Positions 51,342 to 58,625 of a stretch of 64,000 bases of DNA are shown here, piece after piece. The translations under genes were made by a program, and so were the position numbers. Within the stretch, counting starts at the first letter, position 1. Each line of letters begins with the position of its first letter. The notes under the pieces were generated by a model that saw nothing but the letters and a program-made list of their open reading frames with translations, made no database searches and was not told the origin of the DNA. The DNA comes from Halorussus limi (GTDB lineage Archaea; Halobacteriota; Halobacteria; Halobacteriales; Haladaptataceae): the NCBI RefSeq assembly GCF_023238205.1, contig NZ_CP096659.1, forward strand, positions 3,515,901 to 3,579,900. Direction: 5' to 3'.

Positions 51342-51761
51342 ATGGTCAAGAGTACCGTTCGATTTCCCGAACCCGTGGTCGAGGAAATCGAAGCACTCGT
51401 CGAGGAGGGAGTCGTCGAGAGCAAGTCGGAGTTCCACCGCTTCTGCTCGGAGTACGTCCTCGCGCAGTTGGACCCCGACTTCGAACCGGAGACGCTGGAC
51501 TTCGAGGAACTCGAAGACGCGCTCATCCGCGACGCGGGTCCCTCCGAGGAGGAGGGACTGTCCTTCCTCGAATCGGTACTCTTCATCCGAAAACACGCGC
51601 TCCGCGGAAACGTCCAGGACGCCGAGGACTTCATCGACCACCACTACGACCCCGCGGACCGCGACGCGGTCCTCCTCGAAGAACTCCTCTCGTTCTACCA
51701 CGAGTCGTCGCCCGACGCGGCCTCGACGCCCCGCCGGTCGGTCCAACCCGAACAGCGGTGA
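51342..51761 (+). CDS. Ribbon-helix-helix (CopG-type) regulator with C-terminal extension
   Basis: A 139-residue protein. The first 45 residues are a ribbon-helix-helix: KSTVRFPEPVVEEIEALVEEGVVESKSEFHRFCSEYVLAQL. The rest, up to about 125, is acidic and helical (ESVLFIRKHALRGNVQDAEDFIDHHYDP) and may be for dimer assembly or a partner. The RHH N-terminal pattern is common to haloarchaeal CdrS-like and other small regulators. An AT-richer TTTATTTAACC is about 35 bases before the ATG. The carbonic anhydrase gene follows on the same strand. Confidence 0.78.
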   Translation: MVKSTVRFPEPVVEEIEALVEEGVVESKSEFHRFCSEYVLAQLDPDFEPETLDFEELEDALIRDAGPSEEEGLSFLESVLFIRKHALRGNVQDAEDFIDHHYDPADRDAVLLEELLSFYHESSPDAASTPRRSVQPEQR

Positions 51762-51880
51762 ACGCGTCGAGAGCAGCGGCCGCGTGACCGAGTCCCGCAT
51801 GGAGAACGTGAGTCGGAGACGCTCGTCCGTAGACACCTGAAAACCGAGGAGTGATTTTCCCGGAGCGAGTCCGTTCGACC

Positions 51881-52561
51881 ATGCATCAGACGTTCGTGGA
51901 GCTGCTGGAGCGCAACGCCGAACACGCCGAGGAGTTCCAGTCGCGGTTCGGCGGCGTACAGGACTCCCAGCATCCGGCAGTCGTCACCGTCTGTTGCTCG
52001 GACTCGCGGGTCTTGCAGGACGAGATGTGGGGCAACGACGAACCGGGCCGCGTATTCACCTGTAGCAACATCGGCAACCGGGTCGTCCAGCGGACCGAGG
52101 CGGGCGAGGCCGTCTCGGGCGACGTTCTCTACCCCGTCGAACACACCGGCACCGACACCGTGGTCGTGGTGGGCCACACCGGCTGTGGGGCGGTCACGGC
52201 GACCTACGACGCGCTGACCGACGACCTCTCGGAGCCGCCGGGCATCGACCACTGTCTCGGCCTGCTGAAGCCCCGCCTCGAATCGGGCGTCGAGGCGCTC
52301 CCCGACGACGTGGACCGGGCCGAGGCCATCAATCGGCTCGTGGAGTACAACGTCGACCGGCAGGTCGAGTTCCTCGTGGAGAGCGACGATATTCCCGACG
52401 CCACCGTCGTCGTCGGCGTCGTCTACGACTTTCAGGACGTGTACGGCGAGCGCCGCGGCGAGGTCCACGTCGTCAACGTCGACGACGAGAGAGAGGTTGA
52501 CGCCCTTCGCGAGGCGCATCCCGAAATCGACGACCGGATAGCGCGTCTCTGGACGTACTGA
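51881..52561 (+). CDS. Beta-class carbonic anhydrase
   Basis: Interconverts CO2 and bicarbonate. The 226 residues have the active-site zinc ligands Cys39, His99 and Cys102 (VTVCCSDSRV; VVVVGHTGCGAV), with the Asp41/Arg43 dyad, as in active beta-CAs. The central NIGNRV segment is typical. The C-terminus reads RQVEFLVESDD...VVGVVYDFQDVYGE, the same as in the fragment at 56682-56924. The ATG at 51881 gives the family start MHQTFVELLERN. An FNT channel gene follows on the same strand 99 bases later. Confidence 0.95.
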   Translation: MHQTFVELLERNAEHAEEFQSRFGGVQDSQHPAVVTVCCSDSRVLQDEMWGNDEPGRVFTCSNIGNRVVQRTEAGEAVSGDVLYPVEHTGTDTVVVVGHTGCGAVTATYDALTDDLSEPPGIDHCLGLLKPRLESGVEALPDDVDRAEAINRLVEYNVDRQVEFLVESDDIPDATVVVGVVYDFQDVYGERRGEVHVVNVDDEREVDALREAHPEIDDRIARLWTY

Positions 52562-52660
52562 GGGCGACCCGAGTAGCGACTCGGTTCGCGAGGGGCACGA
52601 GGGGCGCACGACCGCCGGGCGACGGGTCCGTCGCCACAAGTCCCATGTCCGCTCGGAAGA

Positions 52661-53668
52661 ATGGATACGCCGAAAGGGACCACCGTGAGCGAAGAAGCCG
52701 AGGGAGACGAGGAATCGACGCCCAGAGTTCGGACAAGCGACCGAGCGGCGTCCGGTGCCCCGGCCGCCGGGTGGGCGCTGGGCGACCGGTTCGCGTGGGA
52801 GGAGATTCACCAGCGACTCCTAGCGTCGGCCGAAGAGGCGATAGACAGCACCACCAGGGAGCTGTTTTTCAGCGGTCTCACCGCCGGATTCGCCATCGTC
52901 CTGACCTTCATCGGATACGCGGTCGGGAGCGCGAACTTCCCGAACAACAACTTCCTCGCCACCGTCCTCTACCCCATCGGGTTCCTCTACATCATCCTCG
53001 GCCGGTACGAACTCTACACCGAGAACACGCTCCCGCCGGTCAAGTTGGTGTTGACCAGACTCGCCAGCCTCCCGCTCCTGTTGCGCATGTGGACCGTCGT
53101 CTTGACGGCGAACATCGTCGGGGCGGCCATCGGCGCGTTCGTCCTCGCCAACACACAGGTCCTCTCGCCGGAGGCGATGCGGGCGGGTGCCGGACTCGTC
53201 CAGCACGGCCTCGAAGTGGGCTGGTGGGACGTGTTCTTCAAGGCGGTGTTCGCGGGGTGGCTGGTCGCCGGCGTGGTGTGGCTCGGAACCGGGGCGCGCG
53301 ACACGATTTCCCGACTGATAATCATCTACCTCGTCTTCTACATGATACCCACCGTCGGCCTGTTCCACGTCGTCTCCTCGGGGGCCGAAGCCCTCTTCTT
53401 CGTCTTCCTCGGCGTTCCCGGTCCGGGACTGCTCACTATCGCCTACGAGTTCTGGCTCCCGGTACTGCTCGGAAACACGTTCGGCGGCGTGGTGCTGGTC
53501 GCGCTCGTCAGCTACGCCCAGTCCGAACAGCGTCGCTACCCCGAAATCCGCGTCCTCTCGACGCGCGAGTTGCTGTTCAGCCTGAAGGGCGGCCGCCCGT
53601 TCGACACTCCCAGACCGGGGATTCGGCTGACGGACGAGAGCGAAGAGACCGGCACGGAACACGACTGA
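52661..53668 (+). CDS. Formate/nitrite transporter (FNT) family channel
   Basis: A 335-residue membrane protein. After a polar N-terminal 45 residues it has six hydrophobic segments with the FNT landmarks ELFFSGLTAGFAIVLTFIGYAVG, GRYELYTENTLPPV (family signature after helix 2), TANIVGAAIGAFVLA and FKAVFAGWLVAGVVWL, and ends in a polar tail with an amphipathic segment. The FNT fold forms a pentameric channel for formate, nitrite, hydrosulfide or bicarbonate-like ions. Placed directly downstream of a carbonic anhydrase gene, bicarbonate or formate are candidates; I cannot tell which. Confidence 0.85.
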   Translation: MDTPKGTTVSEEAEGDEESTPRVRTSDRAASGAPAAGWALGDRFAWEEIHQRLLASAEEAIDSTTRELFFSGLTAGFAIVLTFIGYAVGSANFPNNNFLATVLYPIGFLYIILGRYELYTENTLPPVKLVLTRLASLPLLLRMWTVVLTANIVGAAIGAFVLANTQVLSPEAMRAGAGLVQHGLEVGWWDVFFKAVFAGWLVAGVVWLGTGARDTISRLIIIYLVFYMIPTVGLFHVVSSGAEALFFVFLGVPGPGLLTIAYEFWLPVLLGNTFGGVVLVALVSYAQSEQRRYPEIRVLSTRELLFSLKGGRPFDTPRPGIRLTDESEETGTEHD

Positions 53669-53735
53669 GTCGCCCGCGGACCGAACTGGTTCGATATCCA
53701 AACACTCTTGGCCCGTTCGGCGTGATGACTCGGTA

Positions 53736-54188
53736 ATGCGACAGGAATCGGGTTCCGAATCCGCGAGGAAAGATTCCTCGTTCGTTCGTCTGCTCTCCGT
53801 CTGGGTTCTCGTCGGGTCGTCGCTCTGTGGTCTCGGGTGGACCGTCGCCGATGCGGTCCCGGTCGCACTCCCCGTCTCCTCGATGGACGCCGGACTGCTC
53901 GCCGGAACGGTCGTCGTCGCTCTGTTCTGGGTGGTCGGGTTCCGTCCCTCACTCTCGGCGAGCGTCGGATACTTCGTCGCCGAACAAGCGCTTCACCTGT
54001 TACTGGCCCTCGGCAGTGGCCTGTTCTCCAGTGGCGCGCTCGGACCGTGGCGAGAGGTCTGTCTCCGAGGCCTGTCGGTCGCACTCGCGGGGGCGCTGGT
54101 CTTTACCGGGTCGGGGAAGCGCCTCCGCGACTGCGTACGGACGCGCGCCGGGAGACTCGTCGAGACGCCTCCCGAGGCGAATCGGTAA
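53736..54188 (+). CDS. Small polytopic membrane protein of unknown function
   Basis: A 150-residue protein with four hydrophobic segments (about 18-40, 46-68, 74-98, 101-118 as helices) and a basic C-terminal tail (GKRLRDCVRTRAGRL). No family recognised. It sits between the FNT gene and the broken cupredoxin gene, convergent with the latter, with 67 bases between. Confidence 0.55.
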   Translation: MRQESGSESARKDSSFVRLLSVWVLVGSSLCGLGWTVADAVPVALPVSSMDAGLLAGTVVVALFWVVGFRPSLSASVGYFVAEQALHLLLALGSGLFSSGALGPWREVCLRGLSVALAGALVFTGSGKRLRDCVRTRAGRLVETPPEANR

Positions 54189-54243
54189 ACGGAGTGTCGA
54201 TAGGAGTATCCGTATCGACCCTCGCGTTGCTCCACCGCGTTCC

Positions 54244-55635
54244 TCACCCGGAGGGGAACGCGATGTCGCCGCGCATCGATATCGGGTGGACCTCGCAAAG
54301 ATACTCGGCCATCGCCGATTCCGCGGTAAACTCCACGGTCTGGGTCGCGCCCTGCTCGGAGATAACCTCCGTACTGAGGAGTGTACTGCCCTGTTCGCCG
54401 ACGATGGCGAAGTTATGCGGCGCACCGTCGAGGTTCTTCCAGACGAGCGTGTACTCCGTTCCGGGTTGCAGATTCAACGTCGGGTTCGTTTCGCCGTCGA
54501 TAGAATCGGGGGAGATGCCCCGCCAGCCGCCGACTCGCCCGCCGAGGACGAAGTCCGCGTCCGGGGCGACGGCCTGCGTCGTCCCGGCCTGCGTAGTCGT
54601 GGCTGTCGTGGTCTCGGCGGCCTGAGTGGTCGTCGCCGCGTCCGGGAAGTCGGGCGACACCGCGACCGTCGCTCCCTCGATGGTCTCCTCGTCCCACATC
54701 ACGTGGAGGAACGGCTGTGGCCGACCGGTCGGCAACTCGAAGGCCGTGTGAACCGGTTCGGGTTCCGGACCGCGTTGCGTGACTTTGATCGGCGGGACGA
54801 GGACGTGCGTGTGGTGGAGATTGCCGAGATACGCCTCGTCGGGCGACAGTGGGAGTTCCTCGTCGATCGCCAGCGCATAGTTACCGGCTTTCCGAATCAT
54901 CTGCGTGGTCATGAAGTGGATGACTTGGCGTCGGTTGACCACTTCGCCGTTGACGATGACGTTCCCGACTCCCCAACACGCACCGTACGCAAATTGGGTC
55001 GGCATCAGGGGCGTACCAGTGCCGGTGACGCCGTGGAGCCACGACCCGGTGACGACACCGCCGCCCGTGTTCCACGGCGGAATCGGCGGCTGAAACACCT
55101 GTTTGATTTCGAGTCGATACTGGTTGCCCGCCGGGTCGGTGAACCGGGCGTCGAGGTCGACGTCGTCGGGCGTCTCGGTCGGGCTACCCGCCGGGATGTC
55201 GTAGGGCCGGCGGTCCTTGTACGTCAGGTCGAGTCGACCGTCGACCGTCCGGGACGAATCGCTGAACGCCGAGTTGAACGTCGTGACGGTGTACGCACTC
55301 TCGTCCGCGTTGGTTCGGCGCTTGTCCAACGGTAGTCCCACTTGGTAGGTCTGTTCCCGAAGCAGGTCGGCCACCGGCCCCTCGGCCACGTTGACCCAGT
55401 GTCAGCCCGTGTTGATCGGATAGTCGGGCGTACCGAACACGTACTCGCTGATTTGGCGCTTGCCGGGGAGGACCCAGTTGACAGTCTTCCCCGGTTCTTG
55501 CTGCACCCGGAGGTCCACTCCTGTTTGGCCGTCGTCCGCTTGACGAAACTCCACGGGGACGTCCGGGAAGTAGTTACCGCCCAACGCGCCGAACGCAGTC
55601 GTTCCCCCTAACCCGAGGAATGTCCGACGGTCCAT
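54244..55635 (-). pseudogene. Tat-exported cupredoxin-domain protein interrupted by in-frame TGA
   Basis: One 464-codon reading frame broken by a single TGA at 55402-55404. The N-terminal piece (55402-55635, 77 residues) has a Tat signal (DRRTFLGLGGTTAFGALG) and ends ...DYPINTG; the frame resumes without shift (HWVNVAEGPVADLL) to 54244. The C-terminal piece of 381 residues, if started at GTG 55389, has no signal. The middle part contains YLGNLHHTHVLVPP and YGACWGVGNV and is of unknown family. A Thr-rich linker leads to a blue-copper domain at the C-terminus (GAPHNFAIVGEQG...EYLCEVHPISMRGDI) homologous to the protein at 31996-32634. It is either a nonsense-mutated gene, a sequencing error or a readthrough case. 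Confidence 0.75.
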
Positions 55636-56057
55636 GAATACCCCTCAGCGACAGATTCTATTGCCCCTCACAAACCCATTGTGGCCATTGTTATGAATTA
55701 TTACACCATCTGTCGGCTGTCGTCGAAGGAGTCCGCCGGACGGAGGTGAGCGACTTGCACGACGTATTTTTCGCTCGGTAGCAAGCAATCGAACGCCGCG
55801 GTGGCACGGACTCTTTCGACGGTTCTCACATCGTTGCCTCCGGGGTTCGAACGGAAGATTGTACAGTGTACGAGGGCGTGAGTCAACCGGCGAGCATCGG
55901 ACGGGCCTCGGCACGTGGAGAACCCGTCGCAGTCGGTTTTGCCGAAAAACGAGTCGTCGCGGCCACCGATCGTCTGCCGACTCGTCCGGCATCGTCGGCG
56001 GTTGGAGACGGTGTCACCAGCCGAAGCTCCTTATATCACCGAGAGCAAGCAGGAAGC
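55636..56057. other. 422-base intergenic region between cupredoxin and Lrp genes
   Basis: No convincing coding frame. AT-rich sequence at about 55680-55705 (TTATGAATTATTACACC) is the probable minus-strand promoter of the cupredoxin gene. The plus-strand TATA-like CTTATATCACC lies at about 56029-56040, close to the Lrp start at 56058, which fits a short leader. The longer plus-strand frame from 55866 has no coding character before residue 65. Confidence 0.4.
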
Positions 56058-56540
56058 ATGACCGAGTACGAGCTCGACGATATCGATCGTGAAATCCTCT
56101 ACGCACTGCAGGAGGAGGCTCGAAACTTCTCGTCCTCCGAGATTGCCGACCGCACTGAAGCGTCGTCGAGTACAGTCCGAAAGCGCATCCAGCGCCTGGA
56201 GTCCGAGGGCGTCATCAAGGGCTACAGCGCCGACGTGGATTACCAGAAATCGGGATACCCACTCCGGATGCTCCTGTACTGTACCGCACCGATTCCGGAA
56301 CGTGGCGAACTCATCGACGACATTCTCGAGATTCCGGGAGTCGTTTCCGTCCAAGAACTCGTCACCGGCGAGAAGAACTTGCTCGTGACAGCTGTCGGTG
56401 AAAGCGACGACGACATCACGCCCGTCGCGCAGGAACTCCTCGAGATGGGCCTGACTGTCGCCGACGAAGTGCTCGTCCGCAGTCACGAGACGACACCCTT
56501 CGACGACCTCACCTCACAGTCGAATCCGAGCGACGAGTAA
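56058..56540 (+). CDS. Lrp/AsnC-family transcriptional regulator
   Basis: A 160-residue regulator. The AsnC-type winged helix is DDIDREILYALQEEARNFSSSEIADRTEASSSTVRKRIQRLESEGVIKGYSADVDYQ (about 4-65). The ligand/oligomer domain reads ILEIPGVVSVQELVTGEKNLLVTAVGESDDDITPVAQELLEMGL. The protein starts before the DabB-DabA genes on the same strand and is the natural candidate to control them, perhaps in response to a carbon or amino acid signal. Start at 56058 fits the family. Confidence 0.85.
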   Translation: MTEYELDDIDREILYALQEEARNFSSSEIADRTEASSSTVRKRIQRLESEGVIKGYSADVDYQKSGYPLRMLLYCTAPIPERGELIDDILEIPGVVSVQELVTGEKNLLVTAVGESDDDITPVAQELLEMGLTVADEVLVRSHETTPFDDLTSQSNPSDE

Positions 56541-56681
56541 ACCTCCGCGAGTTCGTCTCAGGACTACAGGACTACGCGCTTCACGGCCCGGGCGCCAGCA
56601 CGACGAACGATTACGGCAATCAGAACGACCTTCCACGGCGATAATCGGCCCTTCGAGTTCCACGACCATCACTTACGAGAG

Positions 56682-56924
56682 GTGGATACTAACCGTCCCG
56701 AACGTTTTGTTCGATATCTCCATTCACGGCAGGTCGAGTTTCTCGTCCAGAGCGAATCGGTCACAGCGACGATTGTGGGATACGTCCACGACGATGACGG
56801 GGTCTACGGAGAGTTTCCTGACACACCTTACCTCGTCAGTCTGAACGGCGAGCAAGACGTCGAGACCCTCCGGTCGCGTGTTCCCGAGGGACGTAACGTA
56901 GCCGCGGCTAGCGTCCGAAACTAA
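56682..56924 (+). pseudogene. C-terminal remnant of a beta-carbonic anhydrase
   Basis: An 80-residue frame whose residues 8-70 match the C-terminal third of the intact carbonic anhydrase at 51881-52561: RQVEFLV(Q/E)S(E/D)S/D..., VxGYVHDDDGVYGE versus VVGVVYDFQDVYGE, and LVSLNGEQDVETLRSRVPE versus VVNVDDEREVDALREAHPE. The zinc-binding N-terminal two-thirds is missing and cannot be found upstream, so it cannot be a carbonic anhydrase on its own. It lies between the Lrp-type regulator and dabB. It may be a decayed gene, or a small protein made of the C-terminal subdomain only. Confidence 0.7.
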
Positions 56925-57140
56925 TCGCACTCCCTCGGCGTCACCAGAAACGAAATCTATCTCCATCCATCATTATCTACCATCCTGTTAATACAGTTTC
57001 GTGCTTAGAACGATATGGTAAAGCCGAAGAATATAATAACCAATCTGTTCGTACAAGAGTATAGAATCGGCCAGCTCGTTGCAGTGACTCCGGGCCCGGG
57101 TGGCCTGATGACCTGTGCTGGCAGTTAGGAGATACGAACG

Positions 57141-58625
57141 ATGACTGGACAATCACACTCGAATGGCTCAGTACAACTCCTAGAGACGACGCCGTCATCC
57201 TCGGTGGTGTCGCGAGCGACGACGGCGGGTGTCTGGGCGCTCTTTTTGCTCAGTCTGGCGACGGTCGCGGTTTCGGTCTGGGGTGGCAACGAGTGGCACC
57301 TCTCGGGCTACGTCGTCGTAGACGGGCTGACGATGGTCGTGTGGACCGTCGTCACCTTCTTCAGTGGTATCGTCCACTCCTACTCTCGCCGCTACATGGC
57401 CGGTGACGCCCGCGTCGACCAGTTCTTCGGTCTGACGTTCGCTTTCACGCTCACGGTCATGGCCATGGCCGCGGCTGACCACGTCGTGCTGTTCGCCGCG
57501 GCGTGGCTGGGAATGGGGCTGGCGATGGCGTCGCTCATCGGACACGTTCGCGGCTGGGAGCAGGCGCGGGCCGCTGGCTCGCTCGCCCGCCGCTACTTCG
57601 TCGCAAGCAGCGGCTTGCTCGGTGGAACCCTCGCGCTCCTCGCTTGGACGACGGGAACGAGCTCTATCTCCAGTATCGTCGCTCAGACAGGGAGCCTCCC
57701 CGCTGGGCTCGCTTGGCTCGCTATCGGGGGGCTCTTCCTCACGGCGATGGTTCAGTCGGCACTGCTCCCGTTTCATAACTGGCTGCTGTCGTCGATGACG
57801 GCACCGACCCCGGCGTCCGCCCTGATGCACGCCGGATTCGTCAACGCCGGTGGCATCCTGCTGACTCGCTTCGCGCCGGTTTTCGCCGACGTCTCGGTTG
57901 CTATGTCGCTGCTCGTCGTCGTCGGCGCGGCTAGCGCCCTGCTCGGACAGGCGCTGTTGCTCGTCCGGCCCGACATCAAGCGGAAGCTCGGAGCCTCCAC
58001 CGTCGCCCAGATGGGCTTCATGATTCTCCAGTGTGGACTCGGGTTCTTCGCCGCCGCCATCACCCACCTCGTCCTGCACGGTTTCTACAAGGCGTACCTG
58101 TTCCTCTCCTCCGGCGCCACTGTCGAGCAAAAATCTCCGACGGGAACCACTCGTACCGACTTGGGCCTGCCGGGTCTCGTCGTCAGTCTAGGCGCCGCAA
58201 TCGGTGGCGGCGCGCTCTTCGTCGCAATCACTGGCAAAGGGGCGAAACTGGATTCCGGCGCTTTCCTGGCGCTCGTGGTGGTTCTGACGACACTCCACGC
58301 GACCCGTGACGTACTCAAGCGGTCACAGCTCCCCGCGAAGTTCAAACTCGTCGGTCTCCCACTCGTCGTCGCCGTACCCATCGCCGTCTATGGGCTCCTA
58401 TTCAACGCCGTCTCGGCGGTGCTGGCGGACGTTCCGATGACCCACGCGCCGACCGAACTGACGGTCGTCCACCTCGCCATCGGCGCCCTCTTCGTCGGTT
58501 CGTATCTCGCGGTCGAACTCGGCTGGCACCGGTCCAGCAAGCGCCTCTACGTCGCGTTGCTGAACCTCTCACAGCCGGTCCCGGAAACGGTGTTGACCAC
58601 CAAGGAGGACTACGATGACGCTTGA
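57141..58625 (+). CDS. dabB: DabB, proton-conducting subunit of inorganic carbon pump
   Basis: A 494-residue membrane protein of the NADH-quinone oxidoreductase subunit 5/Mrp-A type (proton-conducting). Landmarks: VDGLTMVVWTVVTFFSGIVHSYSRRYMAGD (first proton-channel helices), FLTAMVQSALLPFHNWLLSSMTAPTPASALMHAGFVNAGGILLTRF (the conserved Lys/His helix 7-8 region), and STVAQMGFMILQCGLGFFAAAITHLVLHGFYKAYLFLSSG. It overlaps dabA by 11 bases. In bacterial DAB systems this subunit supplies the proton gradient that powers DabA. An AT-rich spacer of 216 bases (56925-57140) with TATA-like AATATAATAACC at about 57033 precedes it. Confidence 0.93.
   Translation: MTGQSHSNGSVQLLETTPSSSVVSRATTAGVWALFLLSLATVAVSVWGGNEWHLSGYVVVDGLTMVVWTVVTFFSGIVHSYSRRYMAGDARVDQFFGLTFAFTLTVMAMAAADHVVLFAAAWLGMGLAMASLIGHVRGWEQARAAGSLARRYFVASSGLLGGTLALLAWTTGTSSISSIVAQTGSLPAGLAWLAIGGLFLTAMVQSALLPFHNWLLSSMTAPTPASALMHAGFVNAGGILLTRFAPVFADVSVAMSLLVVVGAASALLGQALLLVRPDIKRKLGASTVAQMGFMILQCGLGFFAAAITHLVLHGFYKAYLFLSSGATVEQKSPTGTTRTDLGLPGLVVSLGAAIGGGALFVAITGKGAKLDSGAFLALVVVLTTLHATRDVLKRSQLPAKFKLVGLPLVVAVPIAVYGLLFNAVSAVLADVPMTHAPTELTVVHLAIGALFVGSYLAVELGWHRSSKRLYVALLNLSQPVPETVLTTKEDYDDA

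Noticed and set aside
55402..55404. TGA read as selenocysteine
   Set aside because: Haloarchaea are not known to use selenocysteine, no SECIS-like hairpin is evident nearby, and the site is in a copper protein family where Trp or Cys is the simpler expectation.
55866..56057. N-terminal extension of the Lrp-type regulator
   Set aside because: The 64 extra residues have no family similarity and would begin well upstream of the TATA-like element at about 56029-56040.
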